Under the pieces are notes generated by a model. The model was given only the letters and a program-made list of their open reading frames with translations. It did not search any database and had not been told where the DNA came from. From Bacteroidota bacterium (GTDB lineage: Bacteria > Bacteroidota > Bacteroidia > Sphingobacteriales > Sphingobacteriaceae), in NCBI GenBank assembly GCA_013288465.1, contig JABDBT010000035.1, positions 1 through 21,561 of the forward strand: a stretch of DNA of 21,561 nt. Reading direction: 5' to 3'. The position numbers were made by a program, and so were the translations under genes. Below are positions 9,042 through 15,099 of the stretch, piece after piece (the first letter of the stretch is position 1; every line of letters starts with the position of its first letter).

Positions 9042-9626
9042 ATGGATTTTCAATTGCAAAGTGATCAGGATCTAATCCATCTTTATATTAACGGTGATGA
9101 AAAAGGACTGGTCGAATTACTTCGGCGTTACCAGTCAAAAATTTACACTTCTATATACTTATTGGTAAAGGATGAATACCTGGCCGAGGATATTTTTCAG
9201 GATACGTTTATCAAAGTTATCAACACCTTAAAGGCTAATAAATATAACGAAGAGGGTAAGTTTTTACCCTGGGTTACCCGTATTGCCCATAACCTGGTTA
9301 TTGACCATTTCCGTCGCGAAAAACGCGCGCCAATGGTTAGCAATGGCGACGACTTCGATATTTTTGAGGTATTGGGTAACTATGATGAAAGTACCGAGGA
9401 CCGTATGGTGCGCGAGCAAACTCATCGTGACCTGAAGGTTTTAATTCAGCTGCTACCGTCCGAACAAAAGGAAGTGCTTATTATGCGCCACTTTGGCGAT
9501 ATGAGCTTTAAAGAAATTGCCGACATTACCGATGTAAGTATCAATACCGCACTTGGCCGTATGCGTTACGCGCTGAATAATTTGCGTAAAATGATGCAAA
9601 GCAAGGAGATGAGTTTGAAGAATTAG
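9042..9626 (+). CDS. ECF-type RNA polymerase sigma-70 factor
   Basis: 194-aa extracytoplasmic-function-type sigma factor. Region 2 covers about 22-95: a core-binding and -10 recognition segment YLAEDIFQDTFIKVINTL, then GKFLPWVTRIAHNLVIDHFRREKR. A short acidic linker follows (about 99-120). Region 4 covers about 128-185, with LPSEQKEVLIMRHFGDMSFKEIA and a helix-turn-helix DVSINTALGRMRYALNNLRK. No region 1 or 3 is present, as expected for the class. No anti-sigma factor or FecR-like gene is adjacent; the next gene is a 63-aa unknown. The signal and regulon cannot be told from the sequence. The stop codon lies within the first unit of the repeat at 9624. Confidence 0.92.
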   Translation: MDFQLQSDQDLIHLYINGDEKGLVELLRRYQSKIYTSIYLLVKDEYLAEDIFQDTFIKVINTLKANKYNEEGKFLPWVTRIAHNLVIDHFRREKRAPMVSNGDDFDIFEVLGNYDESTEDRMVREQTHRDLKVLIQLLPSEQKEVLIMRHFGDMSFKEIADITDVSINTALGRMRYALNNLRKMMQSKEMSLKN

Positions 9627-9800
9627 TTATGAGAGATTAGTTAATTGGAGATTAAAGATTAGGCCTGGCAGTTTTAAATGGGTTGAGCGTGCATGGTTTT
9701 GTTGTCAATAAATCCAGTTTGAATATTTTATCTAATCTTTAATTAACTAATCTTTAATCTTTCAAGATTTACCAATCTTTAATTAACTAATCCCTAATCT
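9624..9800. repeat. Inverted TAATCTY-unit arrays after the sigma gene
   Basis: The left arm (9624-9663) contains units such as GAGATTA, AGATTAG and TTAATTGG. The right arm (9731-9800) contains the complementary word in tandem (TAATCTT, TAATTAA, CTAATCC), including a 15-base direct repeat, AATCTTTAATTAACT, at both 9734 and about 9774. The arms are separated by 67 bases of unrelated sequence. The left arm begins inside the TAG stop codon of the sigma gene. It may act as a 3' hairpin and fills most of the 267-base spacer. Confidence 0.6.
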
Positions 9801-9893
9801 TCTTTCGCCAGAAATAAAATTTCATTTAATTTTCATTTAGTAAAATATTATATATTAGCTTACGTTATTATTTAAAATAATTTCAAAAAGCTT

Positions 9894-10085
9894 ATGGGTG
9901 AAACCTTTACTTTAAACGGGCTCACTAACCAAACAGAGGTGAAAAAATTAGATGTACATGAAAACCTGGAGGGCGACGATCTGATATTTTATCATTCGTT
10001 ACGCGCAGATCTTGATCTTTTAATGAAAAAGCCAAAACTGCAAACCATTCATTACATACTTGATCATTCAAAAAGTTTGCGTTAA
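9894..10085 (+). CDS. Small hypothetical protein, 63 aa
   Basis: A 63-aa soluble, charged protein with no signal peptide and no domain I recognise. It starts MGETFTLNGL, has a central acidic stretch (VHENLEGDDLIFYHSLRADL) and ends in a basic helix HYILDHSKSLR. Evidence that it is real: an ATG after a long A/T-rich leader, and a textbook terminator 15 bases after its stop (10100-10134). It follows the ECF sigma gene on the same strand after 267 bases, so separate transcription is likely. Function unknown. Confidence 0.6.
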   Translation: MGETFTLNGLTNQTEVKKLDVHENLEGDDLIFYHSLRADLDLLMKKPKLQTIHYILDHSKSLR

Positions 10086-10099
10086 TCAAGTAGCCATCA

Positions 10100-10134
10100 A
10101 AAAACCCGGGGTATCCATCATACTCCGGGTTTTT
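10100..10134 (+). terminator. Rho-independent terminator
   Basis: A 15-bp stem with one G-T wobble pairs 10100-10114 (AAAAACCCGGGGTAT) with 10120-10134 (ATACTCCGGGTTTTT) around a CCATC loop, and ends in a T-run. It lies just after the 63-aa gene. The A-run on the left side could let it work on the minus strand too. Confidence 0.88.
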
Positions 10135-10164
10135 GCGTTTTATGGGGTTAAGCTTCTTTTCTTG

Positions 10165-10215
10165 ATAAACAAAAATTATATGCCCTTTTATAAACAATTT
10201 TGTAAATTTGTTTAT
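10165..10215 (+). promoter_or_regulatory. Putative toxin-antitoxin autoregulatory sites
   Basis: The 8-mer ATAAACAA occurs directly at 10165-10172 and 10190-10197, and inverted (TTGTTTAT) at 10208-10215, where it overlaps the antitoxin ATG. The last two form a perfect 8-bp dyad around 10 bases. Three copies of one word immediately before a type II toxin-antitoxin operon fit an autoregulatory operator, which is common for such operons. The A/T richness lowers certainty. Confidence 0.4.
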
Positions 10216-10447
10216 GGACATACAAGCTGAAAAAATAGAGTTGGCAAAATTGATATTAAGCACGAATGATTCAGGGTTAATTGATCAAATTAAATCTTTA
10301 TTTAAAAGTCAAGAAGAATTATGGTTAGATGAATTGCCTGCACATGTGCAAAAGGGAATTGCCGAATCCATAGAGCAGGCTAACCGGGGCGAATTTATTA
10401 CCTATGATGAAGTGAAAAAAGAAGTTGCTGCCTTGCTTAACAAATGA
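10214..10447 (+). CDS. Antitoxin of type II TA pair (addiction module protein)
   Basis: About 77-aa acidic protein. The frame is open from a TTG at 10208, but I choose the ATG at 10214 (MDIQAEKIEL). The C-terminal half carries the pattern common in ParE/RelE partner antitoxins: ELPAHVQKGIAESIEQANRGEFITYDEVKKEV, i.e. a helix, then GEfItydEV, then a helix. The N-terminal half (about 1-35) is helical and may bind DNA or dimerise, but no clear ribbon-helix-helix is visible. The stop overlaps the toxin start (ATGA, 10444-10447), implying translational coupling. Expected role: bind and neutralise the following toxin and repress the operon. Confidence 0.75.
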   Translation: MDIQAEKIELAKLILSTNDSGLIDQIKSLFKSQEELWLDELPAHVQKGIAESIEQANRGEFITYDEVKKEVAALLNK

Positions 10448-10728
10448 ATTTAGAAATTATTTTAACTCCAAAAGCAAAAGACTCACTGGTATCTATAGTG
10501 CTTTTTATCAGGTTAAAATGGGGAGACAGATCAGCGGAAAAGTTTGTTAAAAGAACATATAAAACACTGGACACCATTGCCAGTCAACCTTACATCTTTA
10601 AGACTTACCAGGGAACAAACGTAAGAAAAGGATTTATATCCAAACAAACATCTGTAGTATATCGGATACTTCATGACCATATTGAAGTACTTTTCTTTTG
10701 GGATAATCGTCAGGAACCGATTATTTAA
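10444..10728 (+). CDS. ParE/RelE-family toxin
   Basis: 94-aa basic protein of the ParE/RelE superfamily fold. The opening strand and helix read LEIILTPKAKDSLVSIVLFIRLKWG; a second helix reads SAEKFVKRTYKTLDTIASQP; then the core sheet reads GFISKQTSVVYRILHDHIEVLFFWDNRQEP. The terminal FFWDNRQEP matches the usual FDtRqnP ending of ParE-type toxins. Its start overlaps the antitoxin stop by four bases. Whether it targets gyrase (ParE) or ribosome-bound mRNA (RelE) cannot be decided by eye; the ending favours ParE-like. nth follows after 22 bases on the same strand, so read-through transcription into nth is possible. Confidence 0.82.
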   Translation: MNLEIILTPKAKDSLVSIVLFIRLKWGDRSAEKFVKRTYKTLDTIASQPYIFKTYQGTNVRKGFISKQTSVVYRILHDHIEVLFFWDNRQEPII

Positions 10729-10750
10729 TTAACTCTTCCTATTTTTACCC

Positions 10751-11509
10751 ATGCTTAAATCAGACCGCTACCGCCATTTTGTTGATTATTTTTCAAAGCA
10801 CCAACCCGAGGCGGTTACCGAATTACATTATGCGTCACCTTACCAATTGCTGGTAGCTGTTATACTTTCGGCACAATGTACTGATAAGCGTATCAACCAG
10901 GTAACACCTCCGCTTTTTGAGCGCTTCCCTGATCCGGCCAGCCTTGCGGCATCAACCCCCGATGAGGTTTTTACCTATATACGCAGCGTAAGTTATCCTA
11001 ACAATAAGGCCAAACACCTGGTAGGCATGGCCAAAATATTGGTGGATGTTTTTAATAGCGAGGTGCCTGCTGATATTAACGACTTGCAAAAAATGCCGGG
11101 CGTGGGCCGCAAAACTGCTAATGTTATCGCCTCCGTTGTGTTTGATGCGCCGGCCATTGCGGTAGATACGCATGTGTTTAGGGTAGCAAACCGCATTGGT
11201 TTAACCAATAATGCCCGTACGCCGCTGGCTGTGGAGAAGCAGCTGGTAAAATACCTGCCCAAAGAAACCTTAGCTATAGCGCACCATTGGCTCATATTAC
11301 ATGGCAGGTATATTTGCGTGGCCCGCAGCCCTAAGTGCGAAATTTGTCCGCTAACCTGGTTCTGCAAATATTATGAACAGGCTAACACCGAAACGGCCTT
11401 ATTAAAAGCGGAGGCATTGAAAGTTAAAAAGGCCAAAGATGCCAAAAAGAAGAAAGCATCAAACGCTATTCACAAAGAACTGGCGAAACGGAGTGTGGAT
11501 AAAAGGTAG
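10751..11509 (+). CDS. nth: Endonuclease III (DNA glycosylase/AP lyase)
   Basis: Base-excision-repair glycosylase with AP-lyase activity toward oxidised pyrimidines, 252 aa. The helix-hairpin-helix reads LQKMPGVGRKTANVIASVVF (112-131) and carries catalytic Lys121; catalytic Asp139 lies in AVDTHVFRV. The [4Fe-4S] loop is complete: Cys189, Cys196, Cys199 and Cys205 (C-x6-C-x2-C-x5-C). The body has standard length; after the cluster there is an extra Lys/Ala-rich tail (about 215-252, KVKKAKDAKKKKA), probably disordered, possibly for DNA contact. The ATG at 10751 gives the usual N-terminus. The stop codon is also the first base of the inverted repeat that follows. Confidence 0.95.
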   Translation: MLKSDRYRHFVDYFSKHQPEAVTELHYASPYQLLVAVILSAQCTDKRINQVTPPLFERFPDPASLAASTPDEVFTYIRSVSYPNNKAKHLVGMAKILVDVFNSEVPADINDLQKMPGVGRKTANVIASVVFDAPAIAVDTHVFRVANRIGLTNNARTPLAVEKQLVKYLPKETLAIAHHWLILHGRYICVARSPKCEICPLTWFCKYYEQANTETALLKAEALKVKKAKDAKKKKASNAIHKELAKRSVDKR

Positions 11510-11615
11510 TTGATTGGGTTGAATAAGTTAATTAAGTTAGCTGTAGGAAAGGTCAAATGGCTGATCAGGCAACGTAAAAACCGCTTAACTTAATCAACCA
11601 CTCAACCTAATCAAC
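11509..11615. repeat. 33-base inverted repeat between nth and recA
   Basis: The left arm (11509-11541) starts with the G of the nth TAG stop and reads GTTGATTGGGTTGA onward. The right arm (11583-11615) is its reverse complement with a few substitutions and one single-base shift; both have outer word GTTGATT and inner word ATTAAGTTA. Units of 7-8 bases (GTTGATT, GGGTTGA, AAGTTA) recur within each arm. The loop is 41 bases. It could terminate nth transcription or shield recA from read-through, though there is no clean T-tract. Confidence 0.75.
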
Positions 11616-11621
11616 ATAAAT

Positions 11622-11664
11622 TACTAAAAATATTAGTATTTGTAAAAACAATCATTTATATTTG
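11622..11664 (+). promoter_or_regulatory. recA promoter with overlapping dyad
   Basis: TATATTTG at 11657-11664 matches the Bacteroidota -7 consensus TAnnTTTG fully and would give a leader of roughly 12 bases before the ATG at 11682. TTAG at 11633-11636 sits about 20 bases upstream, where a TTTG -33 box is expected. A dyad TACTAA-N5-TTAGTA (11622-11638) overlaps that -33 position. An operator for an SOS-type repressor is a reasonable inference; no lexA is present in the window. Confidence 0.5.
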
Positions 11665-11681
11665 TCAGAGATAATTTTAAA

Positions 11682-12689
11682 ATGAGTAACGCAGAGAAAT
11701 TAAAAGCATTGCAGCTTACGTTGGATAAGCTGGAGAAATCATACGGAAAAGGCACCATCATGAAACTGGGCGACTCCGTTATTGAACCTACCGAAGTAAT
11801 ATCAACCGGCTCATTAGGGTTGGATATAGCCCTCGGTGTTGGCGGCTTGCCTAAAGGACGTGTTATTGAAATATACGGCCCCGAATCATCCGGTAAAACC
11901 ACGCTGGCTATACACGCTATTGCCGAATCGCAGAAAAAAGGCGGTATTGCAGCGTTTATTGATGCCGAACATGCGTTCGATCGTTTTTATGCCAAAAAAC
12001 TAGGCGTTGACGTTGAGAACCTGCTGATATCACAACCCGATAACGGCGAGCAGGCTTTAGAAATTGCAGATAACCTGATCCGCTCGGGCGCTATTGATAT
12101 TTTAGTTATCGACTCGGTTGCGGCCCTGGTGCCAAAGGCCGAAATTGAAGGTGAAATGGGCGATTCGAAAATGGGTTTACATGCCCGTTTAATGTCGCAA
12201 GCTTTACGTAAGCTAACCGGGACTATCAGCAAAACCGGGTGCTGCTGTATATTTATTAATCAGCTGCGCGATAAGATAGGTGTAATGTTTGGTAACCCCG
12301 AAACTACTACCGGTGGTAACGCCCTCAAATTTTACGCTTCGGTGCGTTTAGATGTGCGCCGCATATCACAAATAAAGGATACCGACGAGGTATCAGGTAA
12401 CCGCGTTAAGGTAAAAATTGTAAAAAACAAAGTGGCGCCGCCATTCCGTATTGCTGAGTTTGATATTATGTTTGGCGAAGGTATATCCAAAGCCGGCGAA
12501 ATTATTGATTTGGGTGTTGAACATAACATTATTAAAAAAGCAGGCTCATGGTTTAGTTATGGCGAAACCCGCCTGGGCCAGGGCCGCGATGCCGTTAAGC
12601 AATTGATTTTAGATAACCCCGAATTGATGGACGAACTGGAAGCTAAAATTAAAGAAATTGTTACCGGCGACAAGTTAGCGGAAGTATAA
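11682..12689 (+). CDS. recA: RecA recombinase
   Basis: ATP-dependent strand-exchange protein for homologous recombination and SOS co-protease activity, 335 aa (close to the usual core, with a short acidic C-terminal tail). Visible: Walker A GPESSGKT (66-73), catalytic Glu96 in DAEHAFD, Walker [13 protein letters not shown] (140-151), loop L1 [10 protein letters not shown] (156-165), the protomer-contact segment [10 protein letters not shown] (171-180), and loop L2 with [18 protein letters not shown] (203-220). Nothing is missing. It has its own promoter-like site (11657-11664) and a strong terminator (12729-12765), so it appears monocistronic. Neighbouring nth and uvrA also act in DNA repair. 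Confidence 0.98.
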   Translation: MSNAEKLKALQLTLDKLEKSYGKGTIMKLGDSVIEPTEVISTGSLGLDIALGVGGLPKGRVIEIYGPESSGKTTLAIHAIAESQKKGGIAAFIDAEHAFDRFYAKKLGVDVENLLISQPDNGEQALEIADNLIRSGAIDILVIDSVAALVPKAEIEGEMGDSKMGLHARLMSQALRKLTGTISKTGCCCIFINQLRDKIGVMFGNPETTTGGNALKFYASVRLDVRRISQIKDTDEVSGNRVKVKIVKNKVAPPFRIAEFDIMFGEGISKAGEIIDLGVEHNIIKKAGSWFSYGETRLGQGRDAVKQLILDNPELMDELEAKIKEIVTGDKLAEV

Positions 12690-12728
12690 CCGTTGATTTA
12701 AATGATATTTTGATTACGTTGATTTTTG

Positions 12729-12765
12729 AAAGCCTTGCCGTTTTAACGGGAAGGCTTTTCTTTTT
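12729..12765 (+). terminator. recA rho-independent terminator
   Basis: AAAGCCTT (12729-12736) pairs with AAGGCTTT (12751-12758). After one G-G mismatch the stem continues CCGTT/AACGG to a tiny TT loop, and it is followed by a T-rich tract to 12765. It lies 40 bases after the recA stop. Confidence 0.87.
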
Positions 12766-12810
12766 GTCTGAACCATGATTTTTAGGATTAGGAGATTAGC
12801 TTGATTTTTT
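12764..12810 (+). repeat. TCTGAACC-element, copy A
   Basis: Begins TTGTCTGAACC, continues through ATTTTTAGGATTAGG and ends near CTTGATTTTTT. It aligns with the reverse complement of 13453-13500, with few substitutions and one indel. It lies between the recA terminator and the gene at 12838. Confidence 0.7.
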
Positions 12811-12837
12811 GAAGTATATTTAGTACTCAATTAAATC

Positions 12838-13434
12838 ATGGCAAAAACAACAATCCCAATCATCCTGCTGCTTTGCTTTACAGCGTGTAGTTATGCACAA
12901 AAACATGTACCTCAAAAAACCATTAATTCAGTTTTGCCACATCCAATCAGAAGCATTATAACAAAGGACGGCAGTATTACAATTGATCCAAAGATAGTTG
13001 CGGAAAATAAAAACCTGCAAGAGTTTATCAACGATCTTCAAACGTCGAAATTAACCTTGTCTTATAAATCAGATAATATACCTGCATTTATAAGTTCCTT
13101 TTTAAAGCAGTTAAGTAATGGTGATTTTACCATTGCCAATCCGGGTAACGACTGGAATTGTTGTGATGATGACCATGATGAAAAACTACCCAACAGGAAA
13201 TTAATTTGTATGGGTAAAGATGGGTGCTTGTTTTTAATCAGTTACCTTACCGGTGGTATTGGTGAAAGCCAGCATCTTGTTCTTATAACGTATAAAAACG
13301 AAACAATAACTGATTTTTGGACGGGAACGCTTTGGGGTGATTTGAAAAGTAAAAAAACCATACTCGAATCCTTAAATAAAAGTAAAAATGAGCATTATGG
13401 TTTTGGATTCAAGAACAATATGTTTGATTTGTAA
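12838..13434 (+). CDS. Hypothetical exported protein, 198 aa
   Basis: No family recognised. The N-terminus (MAKTTIPIILLLCFTACSYA) is a signal sequence; it ends FTAC-S, a weak lipobox, so either a lipoprotein (Cys17) or a cleaved protein starting at Gln21 is possible. The mature part is hydrophilic with an Asp/Cys-rich patch NDWNCCDDDHDEK (around 104-116) followed by a compact hydrophobic segment GCLFLISYLTGGIGESQHLVLITY. The two adjacent Cys and several Asp/His suggest possible metal binding or a disulfide, which is inference only. The start is an ATG with an A/T-rich leader. It is bracketed by inverted copies of one repeat (12764-12810 and 13453-13500), which marks it as a possible accessory insertion. 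Confidence 0.65.
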   Translation: MAKTTIPIILLLCFTACSYAQKHVPQKTINSVLPHPIRSIITKDGSITIDPKIVAENKNLQEFINDLQTSKLTLSYKSDNIPAFISSFLKQLSNGDFTIANPGNDWNCCDDDHDEKLPNRKLICMGKDGCLFLISYLTGGIGESQHLVLITYKNETITDFWTGTLWGDLKSKKTILESLNKSKNEHYGFGFKNNMFDL

Positions 13435-13452
13435 ACCCTATAAGCACCGTGC

Positions 13453-13500
13453 AACATCAAGAAAATCTGCCTAATCCTAAAAATTTTGGTTCAGACAATC
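13453..13500 (-). repeat. TCTGAACC-element, copy B (inverted)
   Basis: On the minus strand this reads TTGTCTGAACC, ATTTTTAGGATTAGG, CAGATTTTCTTGATG. It is the mirror of copy A on the other side of the unknown gene and starts 19 bases after that gene's stop. Confidence 0.7.
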
Positions 13501-13559
13501 TTTTTATACTATGTTATTAAATAATTGCGTTATCAAGTTATCTACCTATTGAAATTACT

Positions 13560-14060
13560 ATGATACTATTTGCTTACGCGGGCAATATGGATGTCCATAA
13601 GTTTTCAGAAATAGTTCCTTCTGCAAAAAAGATAGGGATAGCGCGGTTGCCCAGCTATAGTTTTACTTTTAATAAAACGGCCGAAGATCAATCGTCAAAA
13701 GCAAACATAACACCTACTGCCAGTCCGGATGATGTGGTATGGGGGGTGTTAATTGAATTTGATGCCAAAGAAAGATCAAACTTCTACAATCCCGAAACCT
13801 GGGGCAGCGGGCTTAAGCTCGAACCTGTGATATGCTTTGACGCGGGTGACCAGGTTTACCATGCAGAAGCGTTTGTGGCCGAACCACATGCCATAAATAC
13901 TCACCTTTTACCCTATGACTGGTATCATAAAAAAATTCAGGTTATTGCGCAGCAAGCAGGGCTTCCGGTAGCATATGTCAATAAAATTTCACTAATGGCT
14001 TTTAAAACAGACCCGGATGAAAAAAGGCGGACTAAGCGTTTGAAAAAGTTGGGGAAATAA
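13560..14060 (+). CDS. Gamma-glutamylcyclotransferase-fold protein
   Basis: 166 aa. The start FAYAGNM (4-10) corresponds to the substrate-binding YxSNM loop of the gamma-glutamylcyclotransferase (GGCT/AIG2-like) fold, with Ala-Gly in place of the usual Gly-Ser. Further fold markers in order: ARLPSYSFTFNK (28-39), SKANITP (46-52), VVWGVLIEF (59-67), and a late PYDWYHKKIQVIAQQAGLPVAY. The usual Leu-Asp-x-x-Glu-Gly segment with the catalytic acid is not clear; FDAKERSNFYNPE stands in its place, so enzymatic activity is uncertain. It has a Lys/Arg-rich C-terminus (KRRTKRLKKLGK). Monocistronic, convergent with the broken gene at 14137. The fold assignment is fairly sure; the substrate is unknown. 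Confidence 0.65.
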   Translation: MILFAYAGNMDVHKFSEIVPSAKKIGIARLPSYSFTFNKTAEDQSSKANITPTASPDDVVWGVLIEFDAKERSNFYNPETWGSGLKLEPVICFDAGDQVYHAEAFVAEPHAINTHLLPYDWYHKKIQVIAQQAGLPVAYVNKISLMAFKTDPDEKRRTKRLKKLGK

Positions 14061-14136
14061 ATTATTCCGGTTGGATATTTAAGATATACAAGCCGTGAAA
14101 AAGGTTAATTATACTTTATGTTACTTGAATATATTA

Positions 14137-14556
14137 TTACAAGTGAGGATATTTCTTTGCCAACTTCTTTAGGTTCTCTTCCATCAATAGGTTGGCATAC
14201 CAGGCGTTACTCCCTTTGGTATATAAATAAAACAGGGCCCTTATTTGTAAAAACGAAATCAAAATCAAGGCTATTGCCAAAAGGCTATTCAGGCTCTCTA
14301 TAATAAATGACAATTGTTTAATGGCACCAATAATTGTCATGGCTAACAAAACCGAACGCACCCAAAACCGCCCTTTCGAAAGTAAATAGATAAAGTAAAA
14401 ATCTGCGGCTATCGGGAAAATTTACAATAAAAGAACATCAAAAACTGAACCACACATGCCATTGCCAAGAACCAGGGAGGCTAAAACAATAGACCCTATT
14501 ATTGCTGAAGCATATAGTAATCTTACACCGTATATGACGCTTTTAGGTTTTTGCAC
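14137..14556 (-). pseudogene. Small multi-span membrane protein, interrupted by one stop
   Basis: Reading the minus strand from a GTG at 14556 gives MQKPKSVIYGVRLLYASAII and a first membrane helix, then a TAA at 14422-14424. The same frame continues without another stop to 14137. The continuation gives IFPIAADFYFIYLLSKGRFW, a helix VLLAMTIIGAIKQLSFII, and a last helix LLAIALILISFLQIRALFYL ending in a short tail with NAWYAN. Together this is a 139-codon, four-helix protein resembling small Bacteroidota membrane proteins with an N-terminal basic PKSV segment, a central KGRxW loop and a terminal SNAWF-like motif. A shorter product could start at GTG 14361 (74 aa) but would lose half the protein. 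A sequencing error at 14422 is the other explanation. Copy C of the TCTGAACC-element lies just upstream. Confidence 0.65.
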
Positions 14557-14574
14557 GTCGTTTAAACTTTGATA

Positions 14575-14672
14575 GACATCAAGAAAATCTGCCTAACAGC
14601 GCAGCTCTCTTTAACACCCTTAAAAACAAACAAAAAGTTAAAAATCCTAAAAATCAAGGTTCAGACAATCAA
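14575..14672 (-). repeat. TCTGAACC-element, copy C (split)
   Basis: On the minus strand, TTGTCTGAACC and ATTTTTAGGATT (14646-14670) are followed by about 49 unrelated bases, and then AGGCAGATTTTCTTGATGTC (14575-14594) as in copy B. Copy B has the two halves joined directly. It separates the mini-membrane-protein pair from the broken membrane gene. Confidence 0.65.
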
Positions 14673-14675
14673 CGG

Positions 14676-14843
14676 TCAAAACTGCCCCTTCAAATACATA
14701 TACACAATGCCGCCGATAACAATAATAGCTAAAACAACAAGACCGGCGGTGCCTTTTCGTTTATCCTGCCGCATTAGCCATATTAAAAACGCAATCAAAG
14801 GCAATACAAAAATCGCCCAGAAAATTAGTGACGGTATATTCAT
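14676..14843 (-). CDS. Two-helix mini-membrane protein (second of tandem pair)
   Basis: 55 aa. Begins MNIPSLIFWAIFVLPLIAFL (helix 1), then a basic turn RQDKRKG (25-31), then helix 2 LVVLAIIVIGGIVYMYL and a short tail KGQF. No function recognised. It is a clear paralogue of the next gene upstream: identical MNIPSLIF start, shared IWL, QDK and KG turn residues. Two bases separate its start from that gene's stop, so both are probably translated from one mRNA. Too short for default gene callers; the paralogy with its neighbour is the main evidence that it is real. Confidence 0.7.
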   Translation of the reverse strand: MNIPSLIFWAIFVLPLIAFLIWLMRQDKRKGTAGLVVLAIIVIGGIVYMYLKGQF

Positions 14844-14845
14844 TT

Positions 14846-15007
14846 TTACTTTTTAAAGAGATGTTCCAATACGGACGCTGCAATTAACAATGCCAAAACG
14901 CCCAATGCTTTCCAACCTTTTGGCTTATCTTGCAATAACAGCCAAATCACAAATACAAATAGTGGCGTAACAAAGACAATTAAGAAAATTAGTGAAGGTA
15001 TATTCAT
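14846..15007 (-). CDS. Two-helix mini-membrane protein (first of tandem pair)
   Basis: 53 aa. Begins MNIPSLIFLIVFVTPLFVFV (helix 1), then the turn LQDKPKGWKA (26-35), then helix 2 LGVLALLIAASVLEHL and a basic end FKK. No function recognised. The arrangement (short helix, positively charged turn, second helix) predicts a hairpin in the inner membrane with both ends outside. Paralogue of the downstream gene at 14676-14843; the pair arose by tandem duplication. The leader is A/T-rich without a Shine-Dalgarno site. Confidence 0.7.
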   Translation of the reverse strand: MNIPSLIFLIVFVTPLFVFVIWLLLQDKPKGWKALGVLALLIAASVLEHLFKK

Positions 15008-15064
15008 CTTAATGAGTGATTTGTTAAGTTAATCGTTTATGTTTTTAAATTATTGATAAGCATC

Positions 15065-15099
15065 ATTCACTAATTCACTCAATCAATAATTCACTAATT
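15065..15099. repeat. ATTCACTA-unit array at the tsaD stop
   Basis: Tandem 7-8 base units (ATTCACTA, ATTCACTC, AATCAAT, AATTCACTA) run directly into the tsaD stop codon (complement of 15098-15100). The same words make up the element at 16108-16198 on the other side of tsaD. A facing arm is not clear; GAGTGATT near 15013-15020 is a weak candidate. Confidence 0.6.

Noticed and set aside
10203..10210. Perfect TAnnTTTG box (TAAATTTG) before the antitoxin
   Set aside because: It ends three bases before the ATG, so transcription would start inside the gene; probably a by-product of the 8-mer repeats.
5705..12689. uvrA, nth and recA as a DNA-repair island
   Set aside because: They lie on different strands with separate regulatory signals and unrelated genes between; proximity alone does not support a functional cluster.
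14569..14856. Plus-strand frame of 95 codons over the mini-membrane gene region
   Set aside because: It runs through repeat copy C and antisense to the paralogous pair, whose shared sequence is on the minus strand.
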